Assembly (NCBI GenBank): GCA_037576195.1
Contig: CM075104.1
Location: 11,176,211-11,240,210, forward strand
Source: Phytoseiulus persimilis
Taxonomy: Eukaryota; Arthropoda; Arachnida; Mesostigmata; Phytoseiidae
DNA length: 64,000 bases
Direction: 5' to 3'
The notes under the pieces are model-generated. The model worked only from the letters and a program-made list of their open reading frames with translations. It ran no database searches and was not told the origin of the DNA. This document shows positions 11,834 to 25,071 of this stretch, one piece after another. Position numbers and translations under genes: made by a program. Position 1 is the stretch's first letter; every line of letters begins with the position of its first letter.

Positions 11834-13958
11834 TAGAGGGGGTCGAGAACATAGGATTCGGGACCTGGAGCTGCGTGGAATTCTTCGGGGACATCGAGTC
11901 CCAGCACTCGGTCGGAATCAACACCAGACGGCCAACTGCAGGCCTGCGCGCCTTCCCGACACTCGAGTAGACCAGCGAGGTACGATTGAAATTCGTTGCC
12001 CTTGCAAAGTTATTAGAAGCTCAGTGGGAGCAGCAACAAGCTACGCGGTCTCCAGGGACGAGCATCGTATTGCACGTCGGGCGATTTCTGAAGTTCGCTC
12101 GCTTTCATAGGAGCGCCGAGTTTCTGACGTTGAATGAGCTCGGCGTCATCAAAATCGTACCCTGTTCGGTGTTATCGTTGCCCCTGTTTTCATTTGACCG
12201 TGTCGAGGCGGCCGAATCAAACTTCCCCACCGGGCCCAGACACGCGCGGAAAGAAGCCCCTCGACAGCCGGAGGTGGCTCAGAGTTCTGACCATTGACCG
12301 GAGTTCGAGAGAACCGGCTGTTGGCAACTTGACGAGGAAATCGACAAGGCATCATGCTGAGCATCGCGATTTTCGCGAATGTGATAAGCCGGAGCATCGT
12401 AATTAGTGGCTGGTCCATTCATGCCTGAGCCGCTAAGCTCGCGGACCCTCGATGTATCGCCGCCGCCGCTAAAATCTGTTCGGAAACACGTCTGATGAAA
12501 GCGGTAGGCAACTCGCCCTCCGGCCTAAGCCTACCTAAGCCACACCTTGTTGAGATGCTGTTCGATATATTGCGACAGATGACTTCGATCGGAGACTAAT
12601 TTAGCAACAGGGAAGAGGGCTCATATTATTCAATCGGCATGCGAGAACTTCGTTAAACTGCTCCGATTCGCGCGCTCCCGGGTCGACGAGGGAACCCGTC
12701 GTCCGGGGGACGGCTCAGCGCGGCACCTTCAAGGCCTTCCAGCGTATTGTCGCAGTTTCTCGTGCGGGTTCATTCCCCTCGTTTCTGATACACATATTCC
12801 CCAACATCACGCCTATCAATCGATCTCGCTCGTGGGACGGAGACGCTTTCAGCGCCGATCGAGAGAATAGGCAGCAAGGCGCATAATATGACGAACTTGG
12901 CTAATAGGGATCCCGTGTAGCGGATCTGGGATTTAGAACGGCAAACTTTCAATTAGTGCCGCAGTTTGTGGATTATCCGGTATGTGCGTGCGCAAATCGC
13001 ATTTCTGTTGGACGTTGAGCCCCACGCCGCTCGATCCCAGCGGCCCCCGCTTCGCGCGCCGGCGCTCCCCCGCAGTTTCCTCGCACGTTTCCTAATTTTC
13101 GCCGACTTCCCTGGGGCAAACCTGGCGACCGAGTCTTTATGCGTCAGTGGACGATTACGAGACAGAGCTGGGAGCGAAAGGACGTGGCAGAGAAAGAGGA
13201 CAGAACTCTTCGGCTGGCGGCGAAAAAAGAAGACTGATCGCCTTTTAAGCGTGGAGTGAGCGCGGCCTCCCTGCCAGCAGTCCCCCGTAGATTTTGCACT
13301 TAACGCGGAGGGGAAGGGGATCAGTTCGGATACGCTGCTCCCAGAGCTCATGAATCCCAGCGATACACCACGAAAAAAGGACACTGCGCGCATGTCGCTT
13401 ACCGGAACGTTCGTTCCGGCACGTGACGTGCGCAGCGCTCTCGTGCGCCGGCAGTCGGCCCTGTCCACAGCCTCGCGGATGATCGAGGACGGCGACAGTA
13501 CTCTTTCAACAATCGTCGCTCGAATTAGAGTCCATGACAGACAGAACGAGTCCCGCCGATGACCGCTCAGGCAGCCGCCCAGGTCAGAAAGGGAATCACT
13601 TGTTTACTGAGGCTGAGTCAAACGCGCTCAATGCTCTCAGGAGACGGCGGACGACGACTTGGAGACAGGTTCTCGAGTCGAGTGAAGTGGCGGCGCCAAT
13701 CATCATTAGCGAGTTCGTTTTCGGGACGTTGCCGAGTCGTCGACAGCTCGGATCGGGCTCTCCCAGATTTATTCGCGACTTCCGCCCGCCCGCCCGTCCG
13801 CCCGCTAGCTACTCCCCCGCACTCGCGGGGAAGCCTTGCCAGCTTTCTTGAACAGACCCGGCTCGACTCGATGCCCGCAGCACTCTCCGGGTTGGAACCG
13901 CTCTTCGCAGAGACGGGGTGCCGTCGAAGTCTTTGAAACCATGCGGGCTCCTATGTGA

Positions 13959-13969
13959 CCCCCCCCCCC
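13959..13969 (+). repeat. Poly-C run
   Basis: Eleven consecutive C on the plus strand, followed by a C/T-rich stretch. Confidence 0.9.
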
Positions 13970-16438
13970 TCTCCCCGCCGAAGAGGACGTCGTAGGATAT
14001 TCGAGGAGCGCCGACGACGCGACGCAGACCCTATCGCAGCGAAAAGAAGAAATCCGACGCGCAATTCGAAGACCTGAATTCGCAAATGTCTGCGTTTGTC
14101 CGTCTTCCTGTGTCTGTCTGTTTCCATGAAATTCGAGCGGTCTTCGGAAGCCGGCCGGCTCCCATCGTGATTTCCTGGTGTTCTTATCTCGCGTCTAACG
14201 TTTCTCGGTCCGTCGTCCGCCTATTGGTTAGTTGGTTCCCTTTTGAAATGAAATCTGGGGCATGGAAATTTTGCGGAAGTCCGGACAAACACGCGAGCGC
14301 CGCTCCCTCTCGTCCTTTTCACTCGCTTTCTCTCCCGGCACCGGTGGTCTCGAGCAGCCGGCTCTAGAACACAAAACCGAACGCGAATCGAAGCCCAGCC
14401 AATATCGTCCTCGCTCGGGTTTCTGAAACTGGACACCAAGTCCAGCGGAATCTATCGCCGCGACATCTGTTCCAGAGCCCCTCCCGGTCTCTCGCCGCCG
14501 CGCTGCCCGGACACCGGTTTCTGCTCACCATCAGGGTTTCTGCGCTCGGGGCCGTTTTTCGAAAAACCCGCCGGCAAGCTCCTTTTCGCGACTTGCATCC
14601 TCCTCGCCCGAGGTTATCCAAGCCGCGACCGGAGGCGTCGTCGAGGAAGTCCTCGAGGATCTCAGACATCGGAGGCGAGCTGGCCTCCGGTTGGGATCTG
14701 AGGGGGTTCCGAGAATCGCGCGAATGAGCTTCGATCGAGGAGCACGCCGTCGTTACTGCGAAAGCAATGCGTACACACAGCTCTCGGAGGAGAACCCGCA
14801 CGACCGAGCTCCGCCCGGAAGCCAATTATTGCTCCGCCAGGAAACAGCATCCCGATCCGGTTGTCAACAAAATTCTGAAACCCTAGCTGAACTGAGAGAC
14901 GGGAGTAAAAACAAGGGCTTTGGCTGCGGCGGTTCCGACAACAGCCCTTTGAAATTGAAGACGAGGGTTTCCCGCACCGCCCTGGATGGAGGCAGTCGCT
15001 GAAAGTGACTGCCGACTTGACTCGAGTCGACTCGACTTTGAGGAGGATCCGCAGACCGACGAGCGGGCTGTCAGGCGGGCGGACGAACCGACCGATCGGG
15101 TGCTCGAAGACTTGTTCTGTGAGCATCCAGTTGCACTGAGAGCGAAGGAGAGACAACGCAACACATGACAATGCTCGAGAAGCCGGTAAGCAGAAAACGA
15201 CAAATAGAATGGAGCGGGACTAAGCTTTTTATCTGTTGACGGGAACGAGTCGGGCTGGCTGGCGGGAGCGCAGACAGCACCGCAAGGCTCACTCAACATA
15301 CAAGTAACATATGGAAGAATGCTCCCAAGACGCAAAGCTCCGGAGCTTAAGCACGCCTGTGCGCATACAGACTTACTCGGGCTCGCCCAGCATGCACGTC
15401 GGCGGCATAATCTGGATAACACTTTCGCGGCGCCACAAAACTCCGAGCGACTCCATTTTTGCTCAATCTCATCACGTCAAAGTCGTCAATTTTCCTCCGG
15501 AAAGCTACTGTATCGAACCTAGGCGCCGGCACGCATCGATGGAATCGGTCGGCGTGCAGAGCCGCACTACCTCCGGCGTTGGGTCGACTGCAACGTGAGA
15601 ATCCTCAACAGGTGACGAACCACTTGCAGACCCAGGGGACGACGGCGGCGCGGCGCGAATACAGGCCGAAACCCAGCCGGGGGCGCCCACGACACGCCGT
15701 GACCTCGAGCCGGTCCCTCGTTAGCTCGGAAGCTCCGGAGCACTCGAAGATGCTCGTTGAACATCTCGAGTGTTCGGATCAACCAAAGATCGAAGCGGCG
15801 ACACCCCGTCCTCGATTGCTCTTCATCGCTCCAGGGCCTCGTCCCATACCGTGATTTCGCTGCTCCACCAAGTTCAGCGCTATCGGCGGAGCGGACTATT
15901 TCAACGCTCGTTCATAGTTCCTTGGTGGAATCATCTCTCTTTGGTGGAGCGAAATCGGGGACTCGTCGAAAGGCCTCGTTAGGCGTACGGCGCATCGAAA
16001 TCCTCTTGTGGCTCTGAAAGTTGTTGTGGGAGCGACGGTCGTCCCGGATTTTGTTCCAGTAGGGAAAATTCCTGACTTTACGCTCGGATGGCAGAGCGAC
16101 GACACTCTCGAACCCGACACCGGAGTCGCCAGGCTCTGCGTCGTCATTCCCGATCGCGCTCGGTCAGCCCGACTAGAACGAAACATCAACAGATCGTTGC
16201 GCATCGAACTGCGGCGGAAATTTTCGGGACACCGAGACTGTGTTCCGAAATGTCGAAGACGAGTATCCATCTTGAATTCCTGAGTGTCCCGGTCCTTTGT
16301 GTGTACTGTATTCAACGGAAAAATTGGACGGGATTCACGCCGACACGAGATGAAGGGCGGAGATATTAGGAATTCTCTTGCAGGAACGGATTCGTCCATC
16401 CCACTCTCAGAGCTCGTTCTTTGCTTTATTTAACAAGA

Positions 16439-16561
16439 ATGCCCCGAAAGTCTTTTGACTTGATTATTAGCTTAAGCAAGAATGGGAAGACGGGAGACGA
16501 CGACGAGGACGGCGACAGGAACGAACACGAGCCAAACGACGGAAAGCCCAGCCTGACGACG
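16439..16561 (+). CDS. Probable first coding exon, acidic N terminus
   Basis: An ATG opens a 41-codon exon that ends exactly at a consensus donor (ACG then GTAAGTA), phase 0. The peptide begins MPRKSFDLIISLSKNGK and then has an acidic tract (GDDDEDGDRNEHEPND). The next good acceptor (pyrimidine-rich, ending TTACAG at 16696) would give AGA GCA AAC AAA then TGA in phase 0, so the real second exon is probably elsewhere, perhaps kilobases downstream; the terminal exon at 20.1 kb is a candidate partner. No family is recognised. Confidence 0.38.
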
Positions 16562-19355
16562 GTAAGTAAAACCGGGAGGATGGGCCCGGGACTCGCCCTC
16601 CCAGGAGAACGAAGAGAACAAGGGCGAAAAATGGCAACGCACCGAACTTCAAAAGAAACTCCGGCTCTTTCCATGCTCTGTTGCGTTTCAATTACAGAGA
16701 GCAAACAAATGATGAATCAGTGTGGAAACTCCGGCCGCGTGTCCTCTCCATTAACCAGGAGTTCCGGCTCGACTTTCTCCATTTTCGGACTAAACCGGCC
16801 CGGTCTCGCTGCCGCTTTCGCCAGACGGCGGTTCGGGCTCCCCGAGAAAAAAAAAAAAAAACGCGAAGTTTCGACGCGGAGCCCCAACCCTCGCGTGCCC
16901 CGACCGTCGTGCACCGGGCTCTCGGATATTGCGACCATTATGAGCAGTTAATCGAGCACCGTCTGCTCGGACTGCCTTACTCGAAGACTTCACGACGACC
17001 GCAGCTAGTCTCGGTTGCTATTGTAAATCATCGACTGTGATTCGCCCATCGGATGGCACCCAACGAGCAGCGACCGCCGGATTCACGTCAAGCCAACCAA
17101 CGAAGCGGAGTCCGAACTCCGGAGCTCTCGATCGTCCGAGCTCGAGTCCGACAAACAAAGCTGCTCGCCCTCTCGTGCGCTTTAATTCGAGACGCAAACA
17201 CGGCTCCCTTCTATCTTGACTGCTCAGGCGGACCATCGGTCAGCCAGCCAGACGGGCCAACGGGCAACACGAAGACTCCCACCACCAGTAATTTGGCTCT
17301 GTCACGCACGTTTACGCAAACTGTATGAATGCTCGCGAGTCGCCGAGAGAGAACTGGAGCAAGATTTCGATAACTCGCCGCGCTCCCGGCCGGGTCAGCG
17401 TCTGACTCGGATTCCTCAGCGAGACGTTCGCGTCGCTCATCATCAGCGTCCTGATTCAGGAAGCTCTCTGGGGGCGGCTCGGTCGAGCCGAGTCCTCGAA
17501 TCGTTCGGAATATTTCGAGAACTTCACTCCGAGAGAGGGGACGGACGTTGAAACGTCACGGGAACATGCGGGGCCCCTTTTTCTTCCCGGAGGAGCTGCT
17601 CCACTTGAGCGGCGAGAGAATGTATCGGTGTTTAGCATTTATTTCGAGAGGGGCTCGCGACGGATTCGCTTTCGGATGCTCAGTGGTCGTGACGCTTCCG
17701 GGTGTCGCTGTCAGGAAGATGCGGAAGTGAATTATTTAACAGAGCCGAATGGAACCGTTTCGTGGTTCGCCGTTGCTCTCACTCTGTATCGCCTCCGTTC
17801 GCGCGTGTTTGGTGATGAAACTCGGACGGGTCCAGCTCGGAGAAAACTCGAATGAATGCCAGTTTTTCACAGGGGTTCCGTGTCCGCTCGTGCCGGGTGA
17901 ACGTAGCAAGCTCGTTAGGAAGTAAGTTTCAGCGAGCTCTGGCCGCGAACATCAAATGCAGATGCTCATACATCCTCCAGCGGAAGCCACGGCCAACCCG
18001 AATCACTGCGTGCAACGGAACGTTCTGAGGATCTGATGCAGAGAAAGACTTTCAGTGCTGTCCAGTTCGCGGGGAAGGGTGTTCCGAACACGAGCAGCTC
18101 GTCTCCTGCCAAAGCGGCCGAACACGGAGGCTTCGCTTCGCAGAGACGCGCACTCGCAGCTGACAGACCGGGTGACTACACGCACTCAGGGCGTTAAGCC
18201 GTTGGGAGATCAGGCGTCTCCGTCTGAACACAATCAGCGCGGATGAACAGAGCCAGACAGCAAAGTCGTTCGAGCCCCGGTCGACTCTGAACATTTGTTC
18301 GTGTGGCATGACACGTTGTGTTCCGGCATGATATCGTTTTCGCTCCCGCCGAACTCCTCGTCAAAGATTCCTGTCTCGTCGGAGAGGAGGATCAATGAGG
18401 TTGTTTCAAAAGAAACGGCGACTGGTATTTCCGCCAAACCTCGCAAGTTCTCGAAGTAGAGTTCCGTGCGTGTTCGGCGAGAGAACGAAACTTTCGAATG
18501 CTTGCCGAAGTAATCGGTGGTTGAAGTACGCAGCGTGCAGAGCCGTTCATTTTTCACTGACGAATAATGTGAACGGTTACAGACCGGCTCTGAGATGATT
18601 GGCTGCGTGTCGGAGTTCCTGCGAGATACCGGTTCCGGAGGATGCTCTCTCTCTGTCCTGTCCCACGCAACGAGTCCTTGGTGACCGCCTCAGAACCGAT
18701 CGCGATCACCGATCGAGCCGCGGCGTTTTACCGAGTGGACTCGCATGCGGATATGTACGAGCCGCTCGTAACGGTCACGTAACGGTTTATTTTTGAACCC
18801 TTCTCGTCTGCCTCCCGCTGACGGCGGTCAGGATGCGGCTCAGTTGTTCAACTGGCGGGGAGAATGATGGTCTAGTTCCTCGAGCGTCCGTTGATGACGT
18901 GCCAAAAGCTGCGAGAGACATTGCGCAGTGCACTCCTCACCGCCGCGGAAGTAGCATGCAGCTGCTCAACACTATTAGATTAGTCCCGTCTTCTGCTGTT
19001 GCGTCTGGAGGCGCCGTTGTTGTAGTCCACGACCGCGATCGTCCCGACTCGTTCACTCGGAGGCGGAGGGTTCTATTCCCCACAGTTGGAAGAATAAATC
19101 GTCCAACCGGTGAGCGTATCAACAGTCGGAACCGAAGTCCATTTTCGCAATGGCATCGATCAGCTACCGTGAGTAGAGAAGAGACATGGATCAGTGGGGG
19201 CCAGCAGGGGTTCTTCGTTGAGGTTCAACCGAAAATTCGCCAGGTCCTCTCGACCAGCTCGCGGCCATTCCGCTCTTCGTAGTTCCGATCGCCGGAACGC
19301 TTCCCGATCAAAATTGGGAGGGACCAGCGGTGTTTGTAAACTTTAAATATGTTCG
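16562..19355. other. Spacer or intron
   Basis: It holds no confident exon. It may be intron if the exon at 16.4 kb joins one further downstream. A poly-A run lies at its start. Confidence 0.35.
16847..16861 (+). repeat. Poly-A run
   Basis: Fifteen A in a row, with no adjacent retroposed gene or target-site repeat seen. Confidence 0.9.
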
Positions 19356-19499
19356 ATGCGCATCTTCGAAGCTTTCTACGAGCGCAGCAAACTTTCGAGA
19401 GATCGTGACGAGATTATTCAGGCTATCGATAACTTGATTAACGGGATGATGACTACTCTCCGAAAGATCCTCTTCAAGCCCCCGCCGAACTGCACTTAA
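19356..19499 (+). CDS. Small helical ORF, 47 aa
   Basis: An ATG-started frame of 47 codons ending in TAA. The peptide (starts MRIFEAFYERSKLSRDRDE, ends LFKPPPNCT) has an amphipathic, heptad-like pattern of Ile, Leu and Met with charged residues, which is unusual for random open frames. The start context is weak (T at -3), so it could be the last exon of a larger gene or chance. No family is recognised and there is no signal peptide. Confidence 0.25.
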   Translation: MRIFEAFYERSKLSRDRDEIIQAIDNLINGMMTTLRKILFKPPPNCT

Positions 19500-20121
19500 G
19501 TTGCCTAATGAGTTGTCAGCTTGAATTAGGCTCGGAAAAAGTGAGAACGCTTAGGAAGGCTCCGAGTCCAAGTCGATCACTCCCAATCTGAAGATCGGGA
19601 GTCGTTGATCGGAATCCCTCGAGTCCGAACCGTCTCGGCTCAATACGATTTAACTGAAAATCACGTGCCGTGCCGCTGGCGCTCTTCGTCGCCGATGCGC
19701 GCGCAGTCGGCCGCGATCAGGATCAATGGTGGGCTACTATTCGGAACGAGCATGGAACCGACACAGATGAGCAACCTGGCTGAATCGAATACAAAATATT
19801 TGGGGATAGAACCGAAGGAACTGCATGAAAGCAAATTCTAAATCGGCGAAATCCGTTTTGAACTGCACACTTTGTCGGTTGCATTTGCATTATTCAACAC
19901 AGCCTCCGCCAGGAGCAACGACAGTGGGTTGCATAAGAAATCTGATTTTGTCATCTCAAGTGTTCAACGGAGCTGCGTGACATCGAAATAGATTGTGACC
20001 TCGCTGTATTGGCTCGCCCCCCTGACACTGGCCGACTAGAAGGAAGTCGCTCCCCCAAATCCCCCGCCGTTATTCTTCTCCCGTTCTGCCTCTCTCGTCG
20101 TTCCCTTTCATTCCTTGACAG
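19500..20121. other. Spacer or intron before the 20.1 kb exon
   Basis: It holds short open frames only. The last 25 bases form a good pyrimidine-rich tract and acceptor for the next exon. Confidence 0.35.
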
Positions 20122-20300
20122 ATTTTCGCCGGGTCCGATCGCGACTCCCTGATCGCATCTTTAGAGGACCGCGCCGAGCAAAGGAGTTCCGGCGTTCAAT
20201 GGGAGAATATCTTCATAGAATGAGCGAAAGCAGAACCAGGTCATTGGTCGGCAGAGCGAGCTGGCACGCGATGAAGGAGCAACAGGAGGACATGCTCTAA
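20122..20300 (+). CDS. Probable terminal exon of an unrecognised gene
   Basis: A strong acceptor (long pyrimidine tract ending TTGACAG) is followed by 58 open codons in phase 1, ending in TAA. The peptide is rich in Arg, Ser and Glu (for example KEFRRSMGEYLHRMSE) and ends KEQQEDML. Upstream exons are not found with confidence; the exon at 16.4 kb is on the same strand but the phases differ, so at least one exon would lie between. No domain is recognised. Confidence 0.35.
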
Positions 20301-23300
20301 TCTTGAATGCACGTTATTCAGGGGCGTTGCATGCGCCCGATGTGTCATCTCCAGCTGTTATAAGGCTATGGTCAAGAAGCTCTTCACTGCTAATAGCACT
20401 TCGTCCAGGCCCCTCCGGGACAAACAAATGTCGTTCTTACTTGAGGCATCTTAGCGCGCGGTTAACTCAAGTCCGCCTCGCTCCGGGCCGCGTGCCTCCG
20501 AGCAGACACGGCTTGGCCACACATAAGATTCTCATCCCTGAATATGACAAACGAAATAGCCTCCGACACGAAATGGACCGAGTTATCATCGCAGTCGGGC
20601 TTCCGCGGTATCCTGATCGGAGAACTCGACCCATCGGTACAACGATGAGCTTCATGCTTCTGCGAGCGTGTTGACCAAAGACGACTACAATTCCTCCTAC
20701 GTCTGAACTGCTTACCTCTTTATGCTGTCCGAAAATGCCGAAAGGAAAACCCACAACAGGGGCGAAGTAGCACGTCCGCCACCAGGCTGTCGTGAACTCA
20801 CTGCGTGACAGACGCAGATCATCTGAGCCGGAGTGTTTCGCCTAGAAGCATCGAGAATGCCATCGGTGAGCCTACCATCCGGTTTCAGTCAACCTGAACC
20901 GACCAGTGATGTCAGTTCCCGGGTCGGACGTGTTACCAAAATGACTTGCAGTTCGTTTCGGCTCGGCCGTGACACCAAACGTTGTAATTGCCTAAAAAGT
21001 TCACGAGGCGGATGTGTGACCAATAATCCGCCACCACGAGCCATGATGAGTCGGGATTTCGACAAGCGTTGGTGGTCCTGGCTGAGTTCTGCGCTCGATG
21101 TCACTGCGAAGTTTGTTCCGCGGAACCGTTGTCGGAGAATACTCGCTCTCATGGAACGGGGCTCTCCGGCAGGAAGCAACAAGTGCCCGAGATTGCGCAC
21201 CGGGTTATTCCTCTCCTGAGAAGACGCGGGGAAACGCTCCCGCGGTCGCCAAACATTTGGAGGCCGGGATTTAATATACCACTCGGCTGGGCAGTTCGCG
21301 GCCTGGCTCGCTCCTCTCCCGCAAGCTCGCCTGGCTGGCCCCGGCCGCAGCAGCTAAGCTCGGCGCACCAGGTTGCAGAATGCGGTACCTGACTCTGTTG
21401 GCACACTCATTCACTCGCCGCGGATCTAATTCTCGTTGCGTCCTGCGCCTCGTATACTTTTTGCTCGAGCGCAAGGCGGCCAGAGGAGGACGAAGCGGCG
21501 AGCCGCTTTCTTTGGGGCAACGAGTTTTTTTCTGCCGCCGGTCGCTCGTTTTGTCGTCAAACTCAATTCAGCCAGGACCAAAAGCGGGAATGGAAAAGGA
21601 GGCCGGGTGCCCGAGCGCGGGAACAGAATCGAGCGGCCGGGATTTGCAAGTATCAATGTTTGGTCAGGACATGACGTGTTTGCTTTTTGGTCGAACTCGC
21701 CAGCCCCGAGCCCTCCCGCTTGCCAGTTAGCCCGCCGATGAAGCAAGCCGTCAGCCAGCCAGTCAGTCACAAAAGAACAGGTTGGCGAGCTGTGAGCTGG
21801 AAACTGAAAAGAAGACGGACCGAATCGAAAGAGCCCCAAGGCCCGATGCGTTTCCCGGGACGACTGTTTGTGTGGGGAACTTAAAACCAGGATGGAATTC
21901 TTTCTCCTTGCCTCCGGGGAAACACAGGCTTAGCGAGATTAGACGCGACGCAACTACGACATTTCAGGAACGAATTCAGCAGCCAACAGCACTGCTTCGG
22001 ACTTCGGGCAACATGGGTCTTCACCTGTTTCTCATCTGCGCTCCGGCCAAATTCATCCCCCCCGGCGACGATCGAGCCAACGATCGGTAACTACGGCCGG
22101 CGAGCTCGGATTCGAAGAGCAGGACGCATCGGAAGAATCCGAAACTTCATCGGAGCTCGATCACAGCGTGGACGGAGCCGACTGCCCGGCGGAGCTTTTG
22201 TGCTGAAGCGAGCTACAAGTGTCAGAGGGTGGCCGGAGGACGCGGTCGGAAGGACATCGCTCGGTGGAGCAGCGTCTCCTCGATCCCATCCAAGACTCCT
22301 GCGCAAAGCATCCAACTTCCACTTTCGACAGTTCGCGGGAAAATTAGTTGCACGAGAATCGAGCCAAAGCTAACCATGCTGGTTCGCAGTCGGAGAGCGC
22401 GAGGTGATGCCAAGCCCCGAGCTTCGAGCCCTTGGAACTGCTGTGGCACGATTCGAGCTTTTTGCGTCGAGTAGCTACGACCATGTCCATCTCTGAAGTC
22501 GTCGCGTCGGGCAACCCCAGGGAACGTTCACCTCTCGATGTTACCTAAGATGCAGCCGCATGCGCGGCACTTTCTTCGGATGATAGCAGCGACAAAGCGT
22601 ATCAGCTGATCGGGTCTGGTTTAACGGCGAGAGACATGCATGAAATTCAACAACTCACTTTTCGCCGTTGAGAACAGGGCCCAAAACCCAAATTAGAGAC
22701 GGAATTCCGCGTCGGATCGGGAAGATGTAGCGACTGGATGACCAGGAAGACACCCGACTCGAACCTGAATGAGGAGGAGGCAGAAGATGGAATCCGAGGA
22801 TAACACAGGTGGAAAGAGCTCAGGAGAAAGGTATGGAGCCTGGGAAAGGTACAGCGACTGCCGGTCCTCGGGAAAGGACCGTCACGGGAAGCTCCGGCTT
22901 CGCATCCATACGTTCATCGAGATCACTCCAGCAGTCAATCGATCACCCATTAACCGAAACAACCCGGCAGCGGGGACCCTGACAAGCGAAGCAGAGAACT
23001 TGAGCAACAGGTTCCCTCGACTGCCCGTGGCGAATCTGTGGCTCGGCCGCAGCGCCGGCTTCCGGTGGAATTTCCGTTGCCAGCATACTCTGGAGTTCTC
23101 GAGAAATTACCCGCGAGGCGCGCTAGAATATGTCGGGAACGAGTCTCGCAAGCTCGATTGACGACAGCCCCTGTACTCCTCTTTGCAGGGATCTGTTGAT
23201 GTCGGGGAGAACAACAGGTCAGTCGTTTGGGATGAATCACAGCAACATCGCCCGTGGCTCGTTCCTAGGCGCATGCGCCCAACGGCGGTGGGTGGGGTTG

Positions 23301-23874
23301 CGACCCGAGCCCCACCATTCTCGCGGATATGGAGAATCGAGGAGCAATTAAAATCCGCCAAATCTCAACAACTCATACAGGGGGCCGGAGAATAACTCGA
23401 CGAATATCATGCACTCGGCCCCACTCGTTGTCACCCTTAAGTTTGTTCTCTCTACAGAACAACCACGACCGTACTGACTCGACATCACGGAATTCTGAAC
23501 GCGCCTTTTGAGCGCTACTTTTCGCTCAGTGCAAGAATCCGCTCGCTCCGAAAGGCTGATAGATTTCATGCAATTCTCCAGAGTTTGGAGGACTCACTGA
23601 AAACACTCATATCCTGGAGGCCATATCAACCGGAATGAACGCATCATGTTTTGGGAGAGGAGCAGCGAACATAACTTAAGGTGACTTGATAACATCTAGG
23701 AATGCATCTGTTTATCGATGTAGCTGAACAAGGATGTATCAGGATGTCCGCAGGCATACCATGCAGTTCTAAGGGCAATCCGTTGGTATGAAAATTCGTT
23801 AAATGTGATCTGCGCCGGGAATGATGTGGATTGATGCGACAACAGCTCGAGTATCATTTTCCGGGGCTGCTCAG
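20301..23874. other. Spacer, no gene resolved
   Basis: It has no splice-supported exon and no repeat family. Direct Gln/Ala/Ser-rich low-complexity stretches (CAG/CCAGCCAG repeats near 21740) occur. Confidence 0.4.
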
Positions 23875-24924
23875 CCAACTGCGCGAATCAGTCGGATATC
23901 CCGGAAACACATGGGCTTGAAGTCGAGGCAATAGCTATTTGTTCGACGAATCAGACACACTTGGGAGCAGCGGAGTGGGAACAGTGAAGCTTTCAATGCT
24001 TCGACCAACTGACGAGCGGCCCGAGGATGTCATCTCATGCGAACGCCAACACCTGCTGTTTCGAAAAAAAACGTCCGATTGCTCAACAAGCTTCACTTGC
24101 ATGCGAGAGAACGCAAAGCTGTGAATCTCGTTTTGATAATAAAGGCACGTTCAGGAGTCCTCGTTTCATGACCGGTGCGGAGAACAACAACTGTGGACTC
24201 TTCGGAATGACCTGACCCAGGATGAAGATCTGTGTTTCCTCTATGAGCGTCCGTGGACTCCTTTGAAGGCTCTCCCCTCTCAGGTGAACTCAGGCAAAAC
24301 GACGATTCTTGCACTCGAACTATTCTGTGGTCTTTCCGGATGCGGTCCATCACAGGTTGAGGACCATGCGAAATTTCTGCATGCGTGTGCAAGGAGGTGA
24401 GGTCGGCCTCTGTCCGAGCGCATCGATAAAACGCGAAAGGAGCAACCGCCGGCGACGATTCCAGGATCTACGAAATCCAACAAACTCTTGAGTTCAACCG
24501 TTATGGTTTCGATGGAATGGATCCTGAGCGCGGGCATGAACCGATTTTCATTCACCGTCGAACAACATCATGTGCTCTCACGAAGCTATCCTGAACGAAC
24601 GATCGTTGACATCAACCTAAGGGAGATATTTGTCCTCACATGGAGCTGTGGAACGAAACTGCACAGACTGGGATAGACCAGCAGCTGCTGCTGGGCTCGA
24701 AGAACGTGAGTAATCTCCTGCTTTTGGCGGCGTTAATTATGAGCCAGCTAGGATCCGGTTGAACCGGTCACTGTCATCTGTCGGCGCTGCTGAAGACGGC
24801 GAGTAGGACGGGGCCTGAGATTTACTCTCGACACAATTGGTCGCCATAGAGTGATTCTGCATTCCGTACGCCGTACGAGCATGGGGTCAATATATTCCAC
24901 GGGATCGATGAGTTTGTGTCATAA
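23875..24924 (+). CDS. Multi-exon unrecognised gene, five exons seen
   Basis: Five splice-bounded segments have good codon composition: 23875-23983 (phase 1 to 2), 24145-24396 (2 to 2), 24465 to about 24590 (phase 2 in, donor unresolved), 24622-24705 (0 to 0) and 24850-24924 (0 to stop TAA or a nearby donor). Junctions one, two and four agree in phase; the third does not yet. The protein has Cys early (CANQSD, AICSTNQ, HDRCGEQQ), a P-loop-like NSGKTT, then CGLSGCG, NRYGFDGMDPE, HRRTTSC, LWNETAQTG and a C-terminal HGVNIFHGIDEF. Acceptors are good at 23874, 24464 and 24849. The 5' end is missing. I do not recognise the family; NSGKTT lacks the usual upstream Gly of a Walker A motif, so ATPase function should not be assumed. 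It may continue into the segment at 25.07 kb. Confidence 0.5.
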
Positions 24925-25071
24925 CGGAAGCTTTCTCCCCTCACAAGCAAAGGAGGCGCAGGTGTCTTCGGGGTCGCGTCAGTTATTGCCGAGTAGACCA
25001 CGAACGTCAGCCATCCTTGGACATCTGCTGGGAGTCCCTGGGCTGGTGAATGTTGAACGAGTGCGTTGCTA

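Larger units (their letters stand above)
10431..16438. other. GC-rich spacer with homopolymer tracts
   Basis: Many overlapping open frames exist because stops are rare in GC-rich DNA, but none has good splice sites plus a plausible protein composition. The stretch holds a purine-rich GGA tract (about 11340-11400), a poly-G run and a poly-C run. Nothing else was recognised. Confidence 0.45.

Noticed and set aside
16847-16861. Poly-A run as a retroposition scar
   Set aside because: There is no upstream intronless gene copy or flanking target-site duplication.
20889-21219. Open frames on both strands
   Set aside because: Both strands are open with unremarkable composition and no splice-bounded exon.
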